Assembly: GCF_002902685.1 (NCBI RefSeq) | Contig: NZ_PPRN01000023.1 | Coordinates: forward strand, 1-52,999 | Origin: Staphylococcus pettenkoferi | GTDB lineage: Bacteria; Bacillota; Bacilli; Staphylococcales; Staphylococcaceae | Direction: 5' to 3' | Length of the DNA stretch: 52,999 bases | Part shown: piece by piece, positions 6,327-17,533 of the stretch | Layout of the letters: each line of letters opens with the position of its first letter | Position numbering within the stretch: position 1 is the stretch's first letter | The notes under the pieces: generated by a model | Databases searched by the model: none | The model's input: the letters and a program-made list of their open reading frames with translations, nothing else | Told to the model about the DNA's origin: nothing | Position numbers and translations under genes: made by a program

Positions 6327-8643
6327 ACTTAAAAAACCCATTTTTAAACTAAAAAAAAATAAAATAGGGGCAGTCCTACTCACTATCGGATTCGGACTGC
6401 TCTTTTTTACGTTAGCGCTAAGATTCACTTATATCATGCTAACCGGTCACTCCTCGGGGCAGGATTTAATCATGAAAGCCAATCAGAAATATCTCGCTCA
6501 GAAGACCGAACAACCTGAAAGAGGTAAGATTTACGATCGCAATGGCAAGATATTAGCTGAAGACGTAGAACGGTACAAGATTGTAGCCGTCGTCGATAAG
6601 AAAGCAGACGAAGGTAGCGATAAGCCGAAACATGTGGTTGATAAAAAGAAGACCGCTAAGAAACTCGCTACTGTGTTAGATATGAAACCGAAAGAAATTG
6701 AAGACAAACTCAATAATAAGAAAGCGTTCCAAGTCGAATTTGGACAAAAAGGAACGAATATCAAATATAAAGAAAAAGAAAAAATTGAAAAAATGAATTT
6801 GCCGGGTATTGCACTTTATCCGGAAACAGAACGTTCTTACCCGAATGGTAACTTCGCTTCGCACTTAATTGGTATGGCACAGAAAGATCCTGATACTGGC
6901 GACTTGAAAGGTGCGATGGGTGTTGAAAAGATATTCGATAGCTATCTATCAGGTCGTAAAGGATCTCTTTCATATATCAGTGATATTTGGGGTTATATCG
7001 CTCCGAATAGTAAAGATGAGAAGATGCCGAAGCGCGGTGATGACGTTCATCTCACACTCGATTCTAATGTGCAAGTTTTTGTTGAACGCGCGCTCGATGA
7101 GATGGTCGATCACTTTGCACCTAAAGATCTCTTTGCAGTCGTAATGGATGCAAAGACGGGTGAAATTCTCGGTTACAGTCAACGACCTACTTTTAACCCG
7201 GAAACAGGTAAAGACTTCGGCAAGAAATGGGCGAACGACCTTTACCAGAACACCTATGAACCTGGGTCCACGTTCAAGACGTATGGACTTGCTGCGGCGA
7301 TTCAAGAAGGTAAGTTCAAGCCGAATGAGAAATATAAATCAGGTCATAGAGATATCATGGGTTCTCGCATCTCAGACTGGAACAAAGTTGGTTGGGGTAA
7401 AATACCTATGACACTAGGGTTTACATACTCTTCCAACACATTGATGATGCACCTTCAAGATTTAGTTGGCCCGGATAAGATGAAAGATTGGTACAAGAAG
7501 TTTGGCTTCGGCGAGACAACGAATGGTCTCTTTGATGGCGAAGCTAAAGGTGGCATTGCTTGGGATAACGAGGCGCAACAGAAGACATCAGCGTTCGGTC
7601 AATCCACTACAGTGACACCAGTTCAAATGCTTCAAGCGCAATCGGCATTTTATCACGATGGCAATATGGTGCGTCCGTGGTTTGTGAACAGTATAGAGAA
7701 TCCAGCCACACACGATACATTTTATAAAGGTAAAAAAGAATACAATGGTAAACCGATTACCAAAGATACAGCGAAGAAAGTCCGTACTGAGCTAGATAAG
7801 GTAGTCAACAGCGAGAAAAGTCATGCGCAGAACTATCGTCTGAAAGGCTATAGTATGGAAGGTAAGACAGGTACTGCACAAGTTGCGAGCAAGAATGGCG
7901 GATATGAAGAAGGGGACAATCCTTATTTCGTAAGCTTTATCGGTGCAGCGCCGAAGAAAGATCCGCAAATCATCGTCTACGCAGGTATGTCACTCGCTCA
8001 AAAGAACGACCAAGAAGCCTATGAAATGGGTGTAAGTCGTGCTTTCAAACCAATCATGGAGAATACGTTGAAATACTTGAACGTCGAGAACAGCAGTGGC
8101 AAAGATAAATCCGATGTGAAGTATAGTAAAGTGCCGGATGTAGAGGGCCAAGAATTAGACAAAGCCAAGACAAGTATTGAATCGAAATCGCTCAAAGCAG
8201 ATGTGATTGGTAGCGGTAAGAAAGTAACGAAACAATCTGTGAAAGCAGATAAGTCATTATTACCACACAGTCGAGTGTTGTTACTCACTGATGGAGACAT
8301 GACAATGCCTGATATGTCAGGTTGGTCGAAAGAAGATGTGGTCGCTTTCGAACAATTAACAAATATTAAAGTAGATATGAAAGGCAGTGGTTACGTTTCT
8401 GACCAATCCGTTAGTCAAGGTACTAAGGTAGGTAAGAAAGATAAAGTCACTGTATCATTATCTGCTGAAGATATTGATGGCACCGAAGATCATAAGAAAC
8501 AAGATTTAGAGACGTCGAAAGATGATAAGAAAGATAAAGATAGCAAGAATAAGGATGAGGGTTCAAAAAAGAAAGACAAAGATAAGAAAGATCAATCTGA
8601 TCAGCAAGACAACAAACAATCTGAGAAACAATCAGATGGTTAA
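6307..8643 (+). CDS. pbpA: Penicillin-binding protein 1, division transpeptidase with PASTA domains
   Basis: Essential class B PBP (transpeptidase) of septal synthesis. The order is a short Lys-rich cytoplasmic N-terminus, a membrane helix (about 19-38), the PBP dimerisation domain, then the transpeptidase domain with STFK (Ser321 nucleophile), SSN (375-377) and KTG (520-522). Two PASTA domains follow at about 598-660 and 661-720. The last 55 residues (724-778) are almost purely Lys, Asp, Ser and Gln. With 778 residues it is longer than the 744 I know from S. aureus, mainly through this charged tail. The start lies inside ftsL. A highly structured gap separates it from mraY. Confidence 0.96.
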   Translation: MAKRKIRLKKPIFKLKKNKIGAVLLTIGFGLLFFTLALRFTYIMLTGHSSGQDLIMKANQKYLAQKTEQPERGKIYDRNGKILAEDVERYKIVAVVDKKADEGSDKPKHVVDKKKTAKKLATVLDMKPKEIEDKLNNKKAFQVEFGQKGTNIKYKEKEKIEKMNLPGIALYPETERSYPNGNFASHLIGMAQKDPDTGDLKGAMGVEKIFDSYLSGRKGSLSYISDIWGYIAPNSKDEKMPKRGDDVHLTLDSNVQVFVERALDEMVDHFAPKDLFAVVMDAKTGEILGYSQRPTFNPETGKDFGKKWANDLYQNTYEPGSTFKTYGLAAAIQEGKFKPNEKYKSGHRDIMGSRISDWNKVGWGKIPMTLGFTYSSNTLMMHLQDLVGPDKMKDWYKKFGFGETTNGLFDGEAKGGIAWDNEAQQKTSAFGQSTTVTPVQMLQAQSAFYHDGNMVRPWFVNSIENPATHDTFYKGKKEYNGKPITKDTAKKVRTELDKVVNSEKSHAQNYRLKGYSMEGKTGTAQVASKNGGYEEGDNPYFVSFIGAAPKKDPQIIVYAGMSLAQKNDQEAYEMGVSRAFKPIMENTLKYLNVENSSGKDKSDVKYSKVPDVEGQELDKAKTSIESKSLKADVIGSGKKVTKQSVKADKSLLPHSRVLLLTDGDMTMPDMSGWSKEDVVAFEQLTNIKVDMKGSGYVSDQSVSQGTKVGKKDKVTVSLSAEDIDGTEDHKKQDLETSKDDKKDKDSKNKDEGSKKKDKDKKDQSDQQDNKQSEKQSDG

Positions 8644-8654
8644 GGGCTTGAGAA

Positions 8655-8793
8655 GATAGAATAGTAAGTGACGAGACGAGAGAGTAGTTGTACCACAGGT
8701 TGGAAGAAGAAGTGACTAAAGATCAACTCTCATGAGAGAGGAGCTTAGTCCTCTTCTCCTGTGCTACCTCATTCGTTCACTTACTATTCGATA
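8655..8793 (+). other. Long imperfect hairpin between pbp1 and mraY
   Basis: The 202-base gap contains a nearly full-length self-complementary element. Paired blocks are 8659-8671 with 8777-8789 (13 bp, perfect), 8676-8680 with 8772-8776, 8684-8687 with 8764-8767, 8694-8699 with 8758-8763, 8705-8709 with 8753-8757 and 8714-8719 with 8745-8750, and a small palindrome CTCTCATGAGAG (8727-8738) in the loop. No T-run follows, so it is not a standard terminator. The direct repeat GATA flanks it (8655-8658 and 8790-8793). It could be a structured RNA in the operon or a small inverted-repeat element. Confidence 0.75.
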
Positions 8794-8845
8794 CATAATC
8801 CACCAAGTAACGTGTAACATTGACCCGAGAATTGAGGAGGAAACT

Positions 8846-9811
8846 ATGGTTTATTTATTGGCAGTCATTGCATTTTTAATCACATTTATATTGGTGCCAC
8901 TACTCATTCCAACTTTAAAACGAATGAAATTTGGGCAAAGTATTCGTGAGGAAGGACCTCAAAGTCACATGAAGAAGACCGGTACACCTACGATGGGAGG
9001 TTTAACATTTCTCATCAGTATTGTCGTGACAACGATCCTAGGTATCATCTTCACAGACTATACTGCAGAGTTAACTTTAATGCTCTTCGTCACGATCGGC
9101 TTTGGTCTTATTGGCTTTATCGATGATTACATTATTGTAATTAAGAAGAATAACCAAGGTTTAACAAGTCTACAGAAGTTTTTAGCACAAATCGCTATCG
9201 CAGTGATTTTCTTCTTCTTTAGTTATATTTTTAACTCTGGTGATATGTCAGTGGGTATTCATATCCCATTCACTGAAACTGAAATACCACTGTCATTCTT
9301 CTATGTCATCTTCTTAGTCTTCTGGCAAGTTGGCTTTTCAAATGCAGTCAACCTTACAGATGGCTTAGATGGCCTTGCGACTGGTTTATCTATCATCGGT
9401 TTCATTATGTATGCGATTATGGCCTTTATTCTAGATCAACCAGCAGTCGGTTTCTTCTGTATCATTATGATTTGCGCGTTAGCCGGTTTCTTACCATTTA
9501 ACTTGAACCCGGCCAAAGTGTTCATGGGGGATACAGGAAGCTTAGCATTAGGTGGTATATTCGCTACCGTTTCTGTTCTTTTAAATGCTGAAATTTCTCT
9601 GCTCTTCGTTGGTTTCGTCTTCGTGATTGAGACGTTATCAGTGATGCTGCAGGTTGCATCTTACAAGTTGACAGGTAAGCGTATTTTTAAAATGTCACCA
9701 TTACATCACCACTTTGAATTATGTGGCTGGAATGAGAAGAAAGTAACGACAGTATTCTGGACAGTCGGTTTAATTACCGGATTAATTGGTTTATGGATTG
9801 GAGTGCACTAA
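8846..9811 (+). CDS. mraY: Phospho-N-acetylmuramoyl-pentapeptide transferase MraY
   Basis: Integral membrane enzyme that transfers phospho-MurNAc-pentapeptide from UDP to undecaprenyl phosphate, making lipid I. From ATG 8846 it has 321 residues, the usual staphylococcal length, and about ten membrane helices. Family motifs include KKTGTPTMGG near the N-terminus, the cytoplasmic FIDDYI, NLTDGLDGLATG, and PLHHHFE near the C-terminus. GAGGAGG lies 5 bases upstream of ATG 8846. The frame stays open upstream to ATG 8732, but this extra part falls in the hairpin element and has no SD, so I reject it. Confidence 0.96.
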   Translation: MVYLLAVIAFLITFILVPLLIPTLKRMKFGQSIREEGPQSHMKKTGTPTMGGLTFLISIVVTTILGIIFTDYTAELTLMLFVTIGFGLIGFIDDYIIVIKKNNQGLTSLQKFLAQIAIAVIFFFFSYIFNSGDMSVGIHIPFTETEIPLSFFYVIFLVFWQVGFSNAVNLTDGLDGLATGLSIIGFIMYAIMAFILDQPAVGFFCIIMICALAGFLPFNLNPAKVFMGDTGSLALGGIFATVSVLLNAEISLLFVGFVFVIETLSVMLQVASYKLTGKRIFKMSPLHHHFELCGWNEKKVTTVFWTVGLITGLIGLWIGVH

Positions 9812-9816
9812 TTTAA

Positions 9817-11166
9817 ATGTTGAGTTATACAGGGTTAGAAGATCAAGACGTACTTGTACTTGGATTAGCGAAAAGCGGCTACGAAGCGGCGAAGTTGTTG
9901 AACAAACTCGGTGCGAAAGTCGTTGTTAACGATGGTAAAGATTTAAGTCAAGATTCTCATGCCAAAGATTTAGAACATATGGGTATTGAAGTCATTGGCG
10001 GACAACATCCATTGTCATTGTTAGATAAGAATCCCATCATCTTTAAGAACCCCGGCATCCCTTATTCTGTACCTATTCTACAAGAAGCACAGAAACGTAA
10101 TTTGAAAATCTTAACAGAAGTAGAACTCAGTTATCTCGTATCTGAAGCGCCGATTATCGGTGTGACGGGTACAAATGGTAAAACGACAGTGACCTCGCTC
10201 ATTGGAGATATGTTCCAAAAAAGCCGTGAAGTAGGGCGACTATCAGGGAATATCGGTTATGTAGCTTCTAAGGTAGCACAAGAAGCAGCGCCAGAAGATT
10301 ACTTGATTACCGAATTATCTTCATTCCAACTCTTAGGAATTGATACGTATCGTCCGCATATCGCCATTATTACTAACATTTATTCAGCGCATCTCGACTA
10401 TCATGAAACGCTTGAGAATTATCAAAATGCGAAGAAGAATATTTATAAAAACCAAACTGAGGATGACTACCTAATTTGTAATTATCACCAACGTCATCTC
10501 ATTGAATCTGAATCGCTTAAAGCGCGTACATATTACTTCTCTACTCAACAAGAAGTCGATGGCATTTACATTGAAGATGACTACATCGTCTTCCAAGGAT
10601 TTAGAATCATCCATGTTGATGATGTCGTCTTACCAGGCGAGCATAACTTAGAGAACGTCTTAGCAGCAGTGCTTGCTGCGTTGCTTGCAGGCGTGCCGGT
10701 ACGTGCGATTATCGATAGTTTAATTACTTTTTCTGGTATTGAACATCGCTTGCAATACATTGGTGCGAATAAGACGAATAAATATTATAATGACTCTAAA
10801 GCAACGAATACATTAGCGACGCAATTTGCCTTGAACTCATTTGAGCAACCAATTATCTGGTTGTGTGGAGGTCTAGATCGAGGTAATGGTTTCGATGAAC
10901 TCGCACCATATATGACAAACGTTCGCGTGATGATTGCTTTCGGAGAGACGCAAGAGAAATTTGTTAAATTAGGTTCTAGTCAAGGTAAATATGTCATTCG
11001 CGCTACAGATGTCGAGGATGCTGTAGATAAAGTGCAAGAGATTATAGAACCTAATGACATCGTGCTGCTCTCACCGGCTTGTGCAAGTTGGGATCAGTAC
11101 AACACATTTGAAGAACGTGGTCAGAAATTTATTGATCGCTTCCGTGCGCACTTACCACAGTTTTAA
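9817..11166 (+). CDS. murD: UDP-N-acetylmuramoyl-L-alanine--D-glutamate ligase MurD
   Basis: Cytoplasmic Mur ligase adding D-glutamate to UDP-MurNAc-L-Ala, with ATP. It has 449 residues: an N-terminal UDP-binding Rossmann domain (about 1-97), the ATPase domain with P-loop [13 protein letters not shown] (about 112-124), and the C-terminal domain with the conserved NDSKATN segment near 320 and [10 protein letters not shown] near 416. It starts 5 bases after mraY, in the usual dcw order. Confidence 0.96.
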   Translation: MLSYTGLEDQDVLVLGLAKSGYEAAKLLNKLGAKVVVNDGKDLSQDSHAKDLEHMGIEVIGGQHPLSLLDKNPIIFKNPGIPYSVPILQEAQKRNLKILTEVELSYLVSEAPIIGVTGTNGKTTVTSLIGDMFQKSREVGRLSGNIGYVASKVAQEAAPEDYLITELSSFQLLGIDTYRPHIAIITNIYSAHLDYHETLENYQNAKKNIYKNQTEDDYLICNYHQRHLIESESLKARTYYFSTQQEVDGIYIEDDYIVFQGFRIIHVDDVVLPGEHNLENVLAAVLAALLAGVPVRAIIDSLITFSGIEHRLQYIGANKTNKYYNDSKATNTLATQFALNSFEQPIIWLCGGLDRGNGFDELAPYMTNVRVMIAFGETQEKFVKLGSSQGKYVIRATDVEDAVDKVQEIIEPNDIVLLSPACASWDQYNTFEERGQKFIDRFRAHLPQF

Positions 11167-11181
11167 AGGATGTGACTTAAC

Positions 11182-12084
11182 ATGTCAGAGAATGAGAACG
11201 TAAAGCAGTTTGATTCCAAATATCTGAAAGCAAAACGTATCGCAAGGCGACGGAAGCAAAGACGTATTCAATTTATCGTCTTCGGCATCCTGCTCCTCTT
11301 CATCATCTTGCTTCTACTTTACATGTTTACACCACTGAGCAAGATTAAAGAGGTGGAAGTTAAAGGGAACGATAACGTGAGTACGAGTGAGATTAAGAAG
11401 ATAGTCAATGTGACGAACCATTCACGCATGTACACTTTTAGCACGAAGAAAGCTGCTAAGAAATTGGAAGATAAGACGCTCATCAAGCACGCAAATGTGC
11501 ATAAACAACTGCCGAATAAGTTGATTGTGGATATCTCAGAGTACAACATCGTTGGTTTAGTGAAGAAGAAAGATGAGTATGTGCCAATCCTCGAGGATGG
11601 CAAAGAGCTTAAACACCTCTCTGGTTCTGCTAACAATGGTCCCGTATTAACTGGTTTTACTAAAGGGAAGAAGCAAGACATCATAGACGCGTTAAATAAG
11701 ATGCCAAGCAATGTGCGAGCGGCTATTTCAGAAATTAGCTATGAACCGACTAAAGGAAGTGAGAATCAAATCAAGCTTTATACTTCCGATGATATTCAAG
11801 TGTTAGGCAACATTCGCACGATTGCTAAGAAGATGAAGTACTATCCGCAAATGACAGAGGCGCTCGACCGAGATGAAAGTGGAAATCTCAAGCGAAATGG
11901 TTATATTGACTTAACAGTCGGTGCCGCATTTGTTCCGTATAGTGAAAATGATGATGACCAATCTGATTCTGAGAAGAATGTCAAAGCTGGATCTGAGCAT
12001 GAAGATAAAGCAAAAGATGAACTCCAAGAAACATTGAATAAAATTGATAAAAACAAAGATAAAAGTGATGATAAAAATAATTAA
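11182..12084 (+). CDS. divIB: Cell division protein DivIB (FtsQ family)
   Basis: Bitopic divisome protein working with FtsL and DivIC. It has 300 residues: an Arg/Lys-rich cytoplasmic part (about 1-30), one membrane helix (about 31-50), a POTRA domain beginning with the strand KIKEVEVKGNDNVS (about 52-65), a beta domain, and an acidic/lysine-rich tail at 257-300. The S. aureus protein is, from memory, 439 residues because of a long charged cytoplasmic extension, which is missing here. It starts 15 bases after murD. Confidence 0.92.
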   Translation: MSENENVKQFDSKYLKAKRIARRRKQRRIQFIVFGILLLFIILLLLYMFTPLSKIKEVEVKGNDNVSTSEIKKIVNVTNHSRMYTFSTKKAAKKLEDKTLIKHANVHKQLPNKLIVDISEYNIVGLVKKKDEYVPILEDGKELKHLSGSANNGPVLTGFTKGKKQDIIDALNKMPSNVRAAISEISYEPTKGSENQIKLYTSDDIQVLGNIRTIAKKMKYYPQMTEALDRDESGNLKRNGYIDLTVGAAFVPYSENDDDQSDSEKNVKAGSEHEDKAKDELQETLNKIDKNKDKSDDKNN

Positions 12085-12113
12085 AAAATTTAGATGAACA
12101 GATGTGTTTATAG

Positions 12114-12142
12114 TTCACAAGCAATGCTACGTATTGTAAACT
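12114..12142 (+). promoter_or_regulatory. Candidate internal promoter upstream of ftsA
   Basis: TTCACA (12114-12119), 17 bases, TAAACT (12137-12142), in the 104-base gap between divIB and ftsA. An extra promoter for ftsAZ would fit the higher need for these proteins. This is inference from consensus only. Confidence 0.4.
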
Positions 12143-12161
12143 GAATGTAGTATGTACTTGA

Positions 12162-13586
<1,425 letters not shown>

Positions 13587-13614
13587 TTGGCCATTAATAC
13601 TAGGAGGAAATGCA

Positions 13615-14787
13615 ATGTTAGAATTTGAACAAGGATTTAATCATTTAGCGACGTTGAAAGTCATCGGTGTAGGGGGCGGCGGTAACAACGCCGTAAACCG
13701 TATGATTGATCACGGAATGAATAACGTAGAATTTATTTCTATTAACACTGACGGACAAGCTTTAAACTTATCTAAAGCTGAGTCTAAGATCCAAATTGGT
13801 GAGAAATTAACACGTGGTTTAGGTGCAGGTGCTAACCCTGAAATTGGTAAGAAAGCAGCTGAAGAATCACGTGAACAAATCGAAGACGCAATCCAAGGTG
13901 CGGACATGGTATTCGTAACTGCTGGTATGGGTGGCGGTACTGGTACAGGTGCTGCGCCAGTCGTAGCGAAGATTGCTAAAGAAATGGGCGCTTTAACAGT
14001 AGGTGTCGTTACTCGTCCATTTAGCTTCGAAGGTCGCAAACGTCAAACTCAAGCAGCAGCTGGTGTTGAATCAATGAAAGCTGCAGTAGATACATTAATC
14101 GTTATTCCTAACGATCGCTTATTAGATATCGTTGATAAATCTACACCAATGATGGAAGCGTTTAAAGAAGCAGATAACGTATTACGTCAAGGTGTTCAAG
14201 GTATCTCTGACTTAATCGCTGTTTCAGGTGAAGTGAACCTTGACTTTGCCGACGTTAAGACAATCATGTCTAACCAAGGTTCTGCATTGATGGGTATCGG
14301 TGTTTCTTCTGGAGAAAACCGTGCAGTAGAAGCTGCTAAAAAAGCGATTTCTTCTCCATTACTTGAAACATCTATCGTGGGTGCCCAAGGTGTGTTAATG
14401 AACATCACAGGTGGAGAATCACTTTCATTATTCGAAGCTCAAGAAGCAGCAGACATCGTACAAGATGCAGCGGACGAAGATGTTAACATGATCTTCGGTA
14501 CAGTAATCAATCCTGAGTTACAAGATGAAATCGTAGTAACAGTTATAGCTACTGGTTTCGAAGACAAACCAGCTTCTCAAGGACGTAAAGCGTCTAACAC
14601 TGGTTTCGGTTCAAGTGCAACGAGCAGCTCAAGTTCACAAGAAACATCATTCTCTACACGTTCAACTGAAAGTGCAGGTGGCGTAGAGAATACGACTGAA
14701 AGCAGAAGTCATTCTACTAAAGAAGATGACATTCCAAGCTTTATCAGAAACCGTGAAGAAAGACGTTCAAGAAGATCTAGACGTTAA
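13615..14787 (+). CDS. ftsZ: Cell division protein FtsZ
   Basis: Tubulin-like GTPase that polymerises into the Z-ring. It has 390 residues from ATG 13615, the length known for S. aureus. The GTP-binding signature GGGTGTG is at 106-112, preceded by the N-terminal [14 protein letters not shown] Ser/Thr-rich linker (about 320-370) leads to the conserved C-terminal peptide DIPSFIRNR that binds FtsA and SepF, and a basic tail. AGGAGG ends about 7 bases before the start. The upstream GTG/TTG extension back to 13579 overlaps ftsA and is not used. Codon choice looks more uniform than in its neighbours, as expected for an abundant protein. Confidence 0.98.
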   Translation: MLEFEQGFNHLATLKVIGVGGGGNNAVNRMIDHGMNNVEFISINTDGQALNLSKAESKIQIGEKLTRGLGAGANPEIGKKAAEESREQIEDAIQGADMVFVTAGMGGGTGTGAAPVVAKIAKEMGALTVGVVTRPFSFEGRKRQTQAAAGVESMKAAVDTLIVIPNDRLLDIVDKSTPMMEAFKEADNVLRQGVQGISDLIAVSGEVNLDFADVKTIMSNQGSALMGIGVSSGENRAVEAAKKAISSPLLETSIVGAQGVLMNITGGESLSLFEAQEAADIVQDAADEDVNMIFGTVINPELQDEIVVTVIATGFEDKPASQGRKASNTGFGSSATSSSSSQETSFSTRSTESAGGVENTTESRSHSTKEDDIPSFIRNREERRSRRSRR

Positions 14788-14811
14788 TCATCACATGATA
14801 AAGCGCTATAG

Positions 14812-14913
14812 CTGAGTCTGGGTAACACTCAGTCATCAATTAAATGAATAACAATGTGGCTGGTTGAATTGCTTTACACAAAGTGTGCAAGCGACACCGC
14901 AATTCGACCGACC
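14812..14913 (+). other. Two hairpins in the ftsZ 3' region
   Basis: CTGAGT (14812-14817) pairs with ACTCAG (14827-14832). A second, 56-base hairpin pairs 14858-14872 with 14899-14913 (14 of 15 positions, with G-U pairs) and has an inner ACAC/GTGT stem (14876-14879 with 14883-14886). Neither is followed by a T-run. Both lie before the true terminator, so they form a structured 3' end on the ftsZ message. Confidence 0.65.
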
Positions 14914-14917
14914 TATA

Positions 14918-14977
14918 AGAGTGGGACTGTGATTCAAATTTTTAATGAAATTTCGGATGCTGTCTCACTCTTTTTTA
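14918..14977 (+). terminator. Terminator after ftsZ
   Basis: AAGAGTGGGA (14918-14927) pairs with TCTCACTCTT (14963-14972) with one G-U pair, followed by TTTTTT. It marks the end of the dcw transcript before pgeF. Confidence 0.85.
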
Positions 14978-15032
14978 GAATATAAGCCACAAAGTATAAA
15001 AGAGATCACTAGAACGAGGAAAGTGAGTACGT

Positions 15033-15845
15033 ATGTCAGAGAAGTTTATTAAATTATCGCATAGATTAGAATATCAAGATGCGTCATTATCCAACATCTT
15101 TCTAGGTATGACCACGAGAGAGGATGGTTTGAGTCCATATCCAGATCATGCCTTTAATATGGCGCGTTATACAGATGATGCAGCTGATCACGTTACACAA
15201 CACCAAGCAACGCTCGCATCTATCATTCATATGCCGACCTCTCACTGGGTCTTTCCGATTCAGACGCATGGCAATCGTGTGACTGAGGTGACACAGCGAG
15301 ATAGAGGAACGAACATCGATACGCTAACCGACGATTTACATGGTATTGATGGGCTTTATACCTATGATACAAACATTATGTTAACGATGTGTTATGCGGA
15401 TTGCGTACCCATTTATTTTTATAGTGAGCGACATCACTATATTGGTTTAGCGCATGCAGGTTGGCGGGGTACAGTAGGCCAAATCGTCGTTAATATGATT
15501 GAGGAAATTGACTTCGATATCAAAGATTTACAAGTGGTTATTGGGCCGGCTACCTCAACCTCGTATGTAATTAATGACGATATTAAATCCCAATTTGAAG
15601 ATTTAGCGATTGATACCTCTCGTTTTATTGAGACGAGAGGGCCTGACAGACATGGCATTGATTTGAAAGAAGCGAATGCTTTACTTTTAGAAAAAGCGGG
15701 ATTATCCAGAGATCAAATTACAATCACGCAATATGAAACATCTGAAGACTTAGACTTATTCTTCTCTTATCGAGTGGAAAAAGGACAAACTGGACGGATG
15801 TTGGCGTACATCGGTCAACGCGAAACAAAGGAAGGGGAAGTGTGA
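15033..15845 (+). CDS. pgeF: Purine nucleoside phosphorylase/laccase-domain protein PgeF (YlmD)
   Basis: DUF152 (multicopper-oxidase-fold) protein of 270 residues. The three conserved metal-ligand residues are visible: His79 in PIQTHGNRV, Cys124 in [11 protein letters not shown] and His141 in [10 protein letters not shown]. Family members act on adenosine and inosine with Zn, and PgeF of E. coli corrects misincorporated amino acids in peptidoglycan; which applies here is inferred. The start ATG 15033 follows GAGGAAAGTGAG. Its stop is one base before the ylmE start, so the two are probably coupled. Confidence 0.9.
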   Translation: MSEKFIKLSHRLEYQDASLSNIFLGMTTREDGLSPYPDHAFNMARYTDDAADHVTQHQATLASIIHMPTSHWVFPIQTHGNRVTEVTQRDRGTNIDTLTDDLHGIDGLYTYDTNIMLTMCYADCVPIYFYSERHHYIGLAHAGWRGTVGQIVVNMIEEIDFDIKDLQVVIGPATSTSYVINDDIKSQFEDLAIDTSRFIETRGPDRHGIDLKEANALLLEKAGLSRDQITITQYETSEDLDLFFSYRVEKGQTGRMLAYIGQRETKEGEV

Positions 15846-15846
15846 G

Positions 15847-16521
15847 ATGAGTGTACAAGAGCAATATCAAACGATTCAAAAGGAATTGAAAGCTGCGAGC
15901 GAAAAGGGAGGTTGGACGACACAACCTGACGTGATTGCTGTGACGAAATATGTTACAATAGACCGAGCTAAAGAAGCATATCAAGCTGGCGTACGACACT
16001 TTGGTGAGAACCGTGTCGAAGGCTTCTTAGAGAAGAAAGAAGCGTTACCAGATGACGTGACGATGCACTTTATCGGTCCTTTGCAATCGCGTAAAGTGAA
16101 GGAAGTCATCAATGAAGTTACATACTATCACGCACTTGATCGCTTAAAGATAGCTAAAGAAATTGATAAACGTGTCGATCATACTGTGAAATGCTTCGTA
16201 CAAGTGAATGTGTCAGGTGAGTCTTCAAAGCATGGTCTTGAACTTAGTGAAGTGAAAGACTTTATCGAAACGCTTGCTGACTATGAACATATTGAAGTCA
16301 TCGGCTTGATGACGATGGCGCCGTATACAGATGACGAAGCTTATATCAAACAATTATTTGAACAATTAAGAAAGCAACGCGATGAAATACAATCTCTCAA
16401 TCTAGCGCATGCACCTTGTACCGAACTTTCTATGGGCATGAGCAATGACTATCAAATTGCTGCTGAAGCGGGTGCGTCATATGTGCGAATTGGGACGAAA
16501 CTTGTAGGAAATGAGGAGTGA
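15847..16521 (+). CDS. ylmE: PLP homeostasis protein YlmE (YggS/PROSC family)
   Basis: A 224-residue pyridoxal-phosphate-binding TIM-barrel protein. The PLP lysine is Lys34 in VIAVTKYV, and further family motifs are [20 protein letters not shown], and [23 protein letters not shown] near the end (the last split over positions about 195-217). It keeps free PLP and amino acid pools in balance and has no known enzymatic turnover. Its 3' end overlaps the SD of sepF. Confidence 0.94.
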   Translation: MSVQEQYQTIQKELKAASEKGGWTTQPDVIAVTKYVTIDRAKEAYQAGVRHFGENRVEGFLEKKEALPDDVTMHFIGPLQSRKVKEVINEVTYYHALDRLKIAKEIDKRVDHTVKCFVQVNVSGESSKHGLELSEVKDFIETLADYEHIEVIGLMTMAPYTDDEAYIKQLFEQLRKQRDEIQSLNLAHAPCTELSMGMSNDYQIAAEAGASYVRIGTKLVGNEE

Positions 16522-16526
16522 AGCTA

Positions 16527-17099
16527 TTGGCTTTAAAGGATTTATTTAATGGATTTTTCACTGTAGAAGAGGAAGATGATGAGTTAGAGGCACCGCCAGA
16601 AAGAGAACCTCGTAGAGAACAACCTCAGAACCAAACAGCTGAGACATCACATATTGAGCCCAATGAACGTCAACGTTCTTTACAATCTGTGCCGAAAAAG
16701 CAATCTTCTAGATACCAATCATCCCAAGGTGAAAGGAAGTATCATATGAATCAATCACAGAAATCAAATACGCGCAATGTAGTGAATATGAACAACCAAG
16801 AACAATATGATTACGTTCAAGAAAGTTCTAAGATGTGTTTATTTGAGCCACGCGTCTTCTCAGATACGCAAGATATTGCTGATGAGTTGAAGAATCGCCG
16901 TGCTACATTAGTGAACCTTCAACGTATCGACAAGGTTTCAGCTAAGCGAATCATTGACTTCTTAAGCGGTACAGTCTATGCGATTGGTGGCGACATTCAA
17001 CGTGTAGGTTCAGATATCTTTTTATGTACGCCTGACAACGTAGAAGTAGCTGGAACGATTACAGATCAAATTGAGAACGCTGATTTTCATGGCGAATAG
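16527..17099 (+). CDS. sepF: Cell division protein SepF
   Basis: FtsZ-binding membrane anchor that bundles FtsZ filaments and works beside FtsA. I choose TTG 16527: GAGGAG (16513-16518) lies 8 bases before it and the product begins [11 protein letters not shown], as expected for the membrane-binding amphipathic helix. GTG 16518 would lie inside the SD. The 190-residue protein has an acidic then Gln/Pro-rich linker (about 15-95) and the globular SepF domain at about 98-185. The SD is inside the end of ylmE, suggesting coupling. Confidence 0.93.
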   Translation: MALKDLFNGFFTVEEEDDELEAPPEREPRREQPQNQTAETSHIEPNERQRSLQSVPKKQSSRYQSSQGERKYHMNQSQKSNTRNVVNMNNQEQYDYVQESSKMCLFEPRVFSDTQDIADELKNRRATLVNLQRIDKVSAKRIIDFLSGTVYAIGGDIQRVGSDIFLCTPDNVEVAGTITDQIENADFHGE

Positions 17100-17109
17100 A
17101 GGCTAAATT

Positions 17110-17397
17110 ATGAGTTTAGAAATATTAGGCACGATTTTCAATATAATATTGATTCTCGTTAGAATTTATACTTTTGGAATGCTCTTTTACTTCTTAATGT
17201 CTTGGCTACCGGGTGCGCGTGAGAATGGATTAGGCCGATTCTTAGCTAAGATTTACGAGCCATTTTTAGAACCATTCCGACGCATCATTCCACCGATTGG
17301 AATTATAGATATTTCATCTATCGTCGCACTCTTTGTGCTGTTCTTGTTTAGAGAAGGTTTAGGAAGTCTCTTTAGCTTGATTATGCATTCATTATAA
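17110..17397 (+). CDS. ylmG: YggT-family membrane protein YlmG
   Basis: A 95-residue protein with two membrane helices (about 8-30 and 65-90) and the YggT-family central segment FLMSWLPGARENGLGRFLAKIYEPFLEPFRR (split at about 27-57), including the conserved P-LEPFRR stretch. The family is linked to division and to chloroplast/cyanobacterial nucleoid distribution, with no defined biochemical activity. It starts 10 bases after sepF, in the standard ylm order. Confidence 0.93.
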   Translation: MSLEILGTIFNIILILVRIYTFGMLFYFLMSWLPGARENGLGRFLAKIYEPFLEPFRRIIPPIGIIDISSIVALFVLFLFREGLGSLFSLIMHSL

Positions 17398-17458
17398 TAT
17401 GTGCTTTAACGGTAGGTAGAATGAGCTTCGAGCTACGTATATACACGATAAGATAATT

Positions 17459-17500
17459 AAAAGTCCCGCTCTGACGTTGTGAGGGTTGGGACTTTCTTTG
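17459..17500 (+). terminator. Possible terminator or attenuator between ylmG and ylmH
   Basis: AAAGTCCC pairs with GGGACTTT (stem 17460-17467 with 17488-17495), followed by CTTTG. The T-run is weak, so read-through into ylmH is likely. Confidence 0.5.
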
Positions 17501-17533
17501 TAGTGGATATAAATTATTTATATAAAAAGGAGC

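Noticed and set aside
6531..7411. Overlapping long ORFs on both strands inside pbp1 and other genes
   Set aside because: They lack SDs and family features and are shadows of the real reading frames.
8732..8845. N-terminal extension of MraY by 38 codons
   Set aside because: It has no SD, falls in the hairpin element and does not fit the family N-terminus; ATG 8846 has an ideal GAGGAGG.
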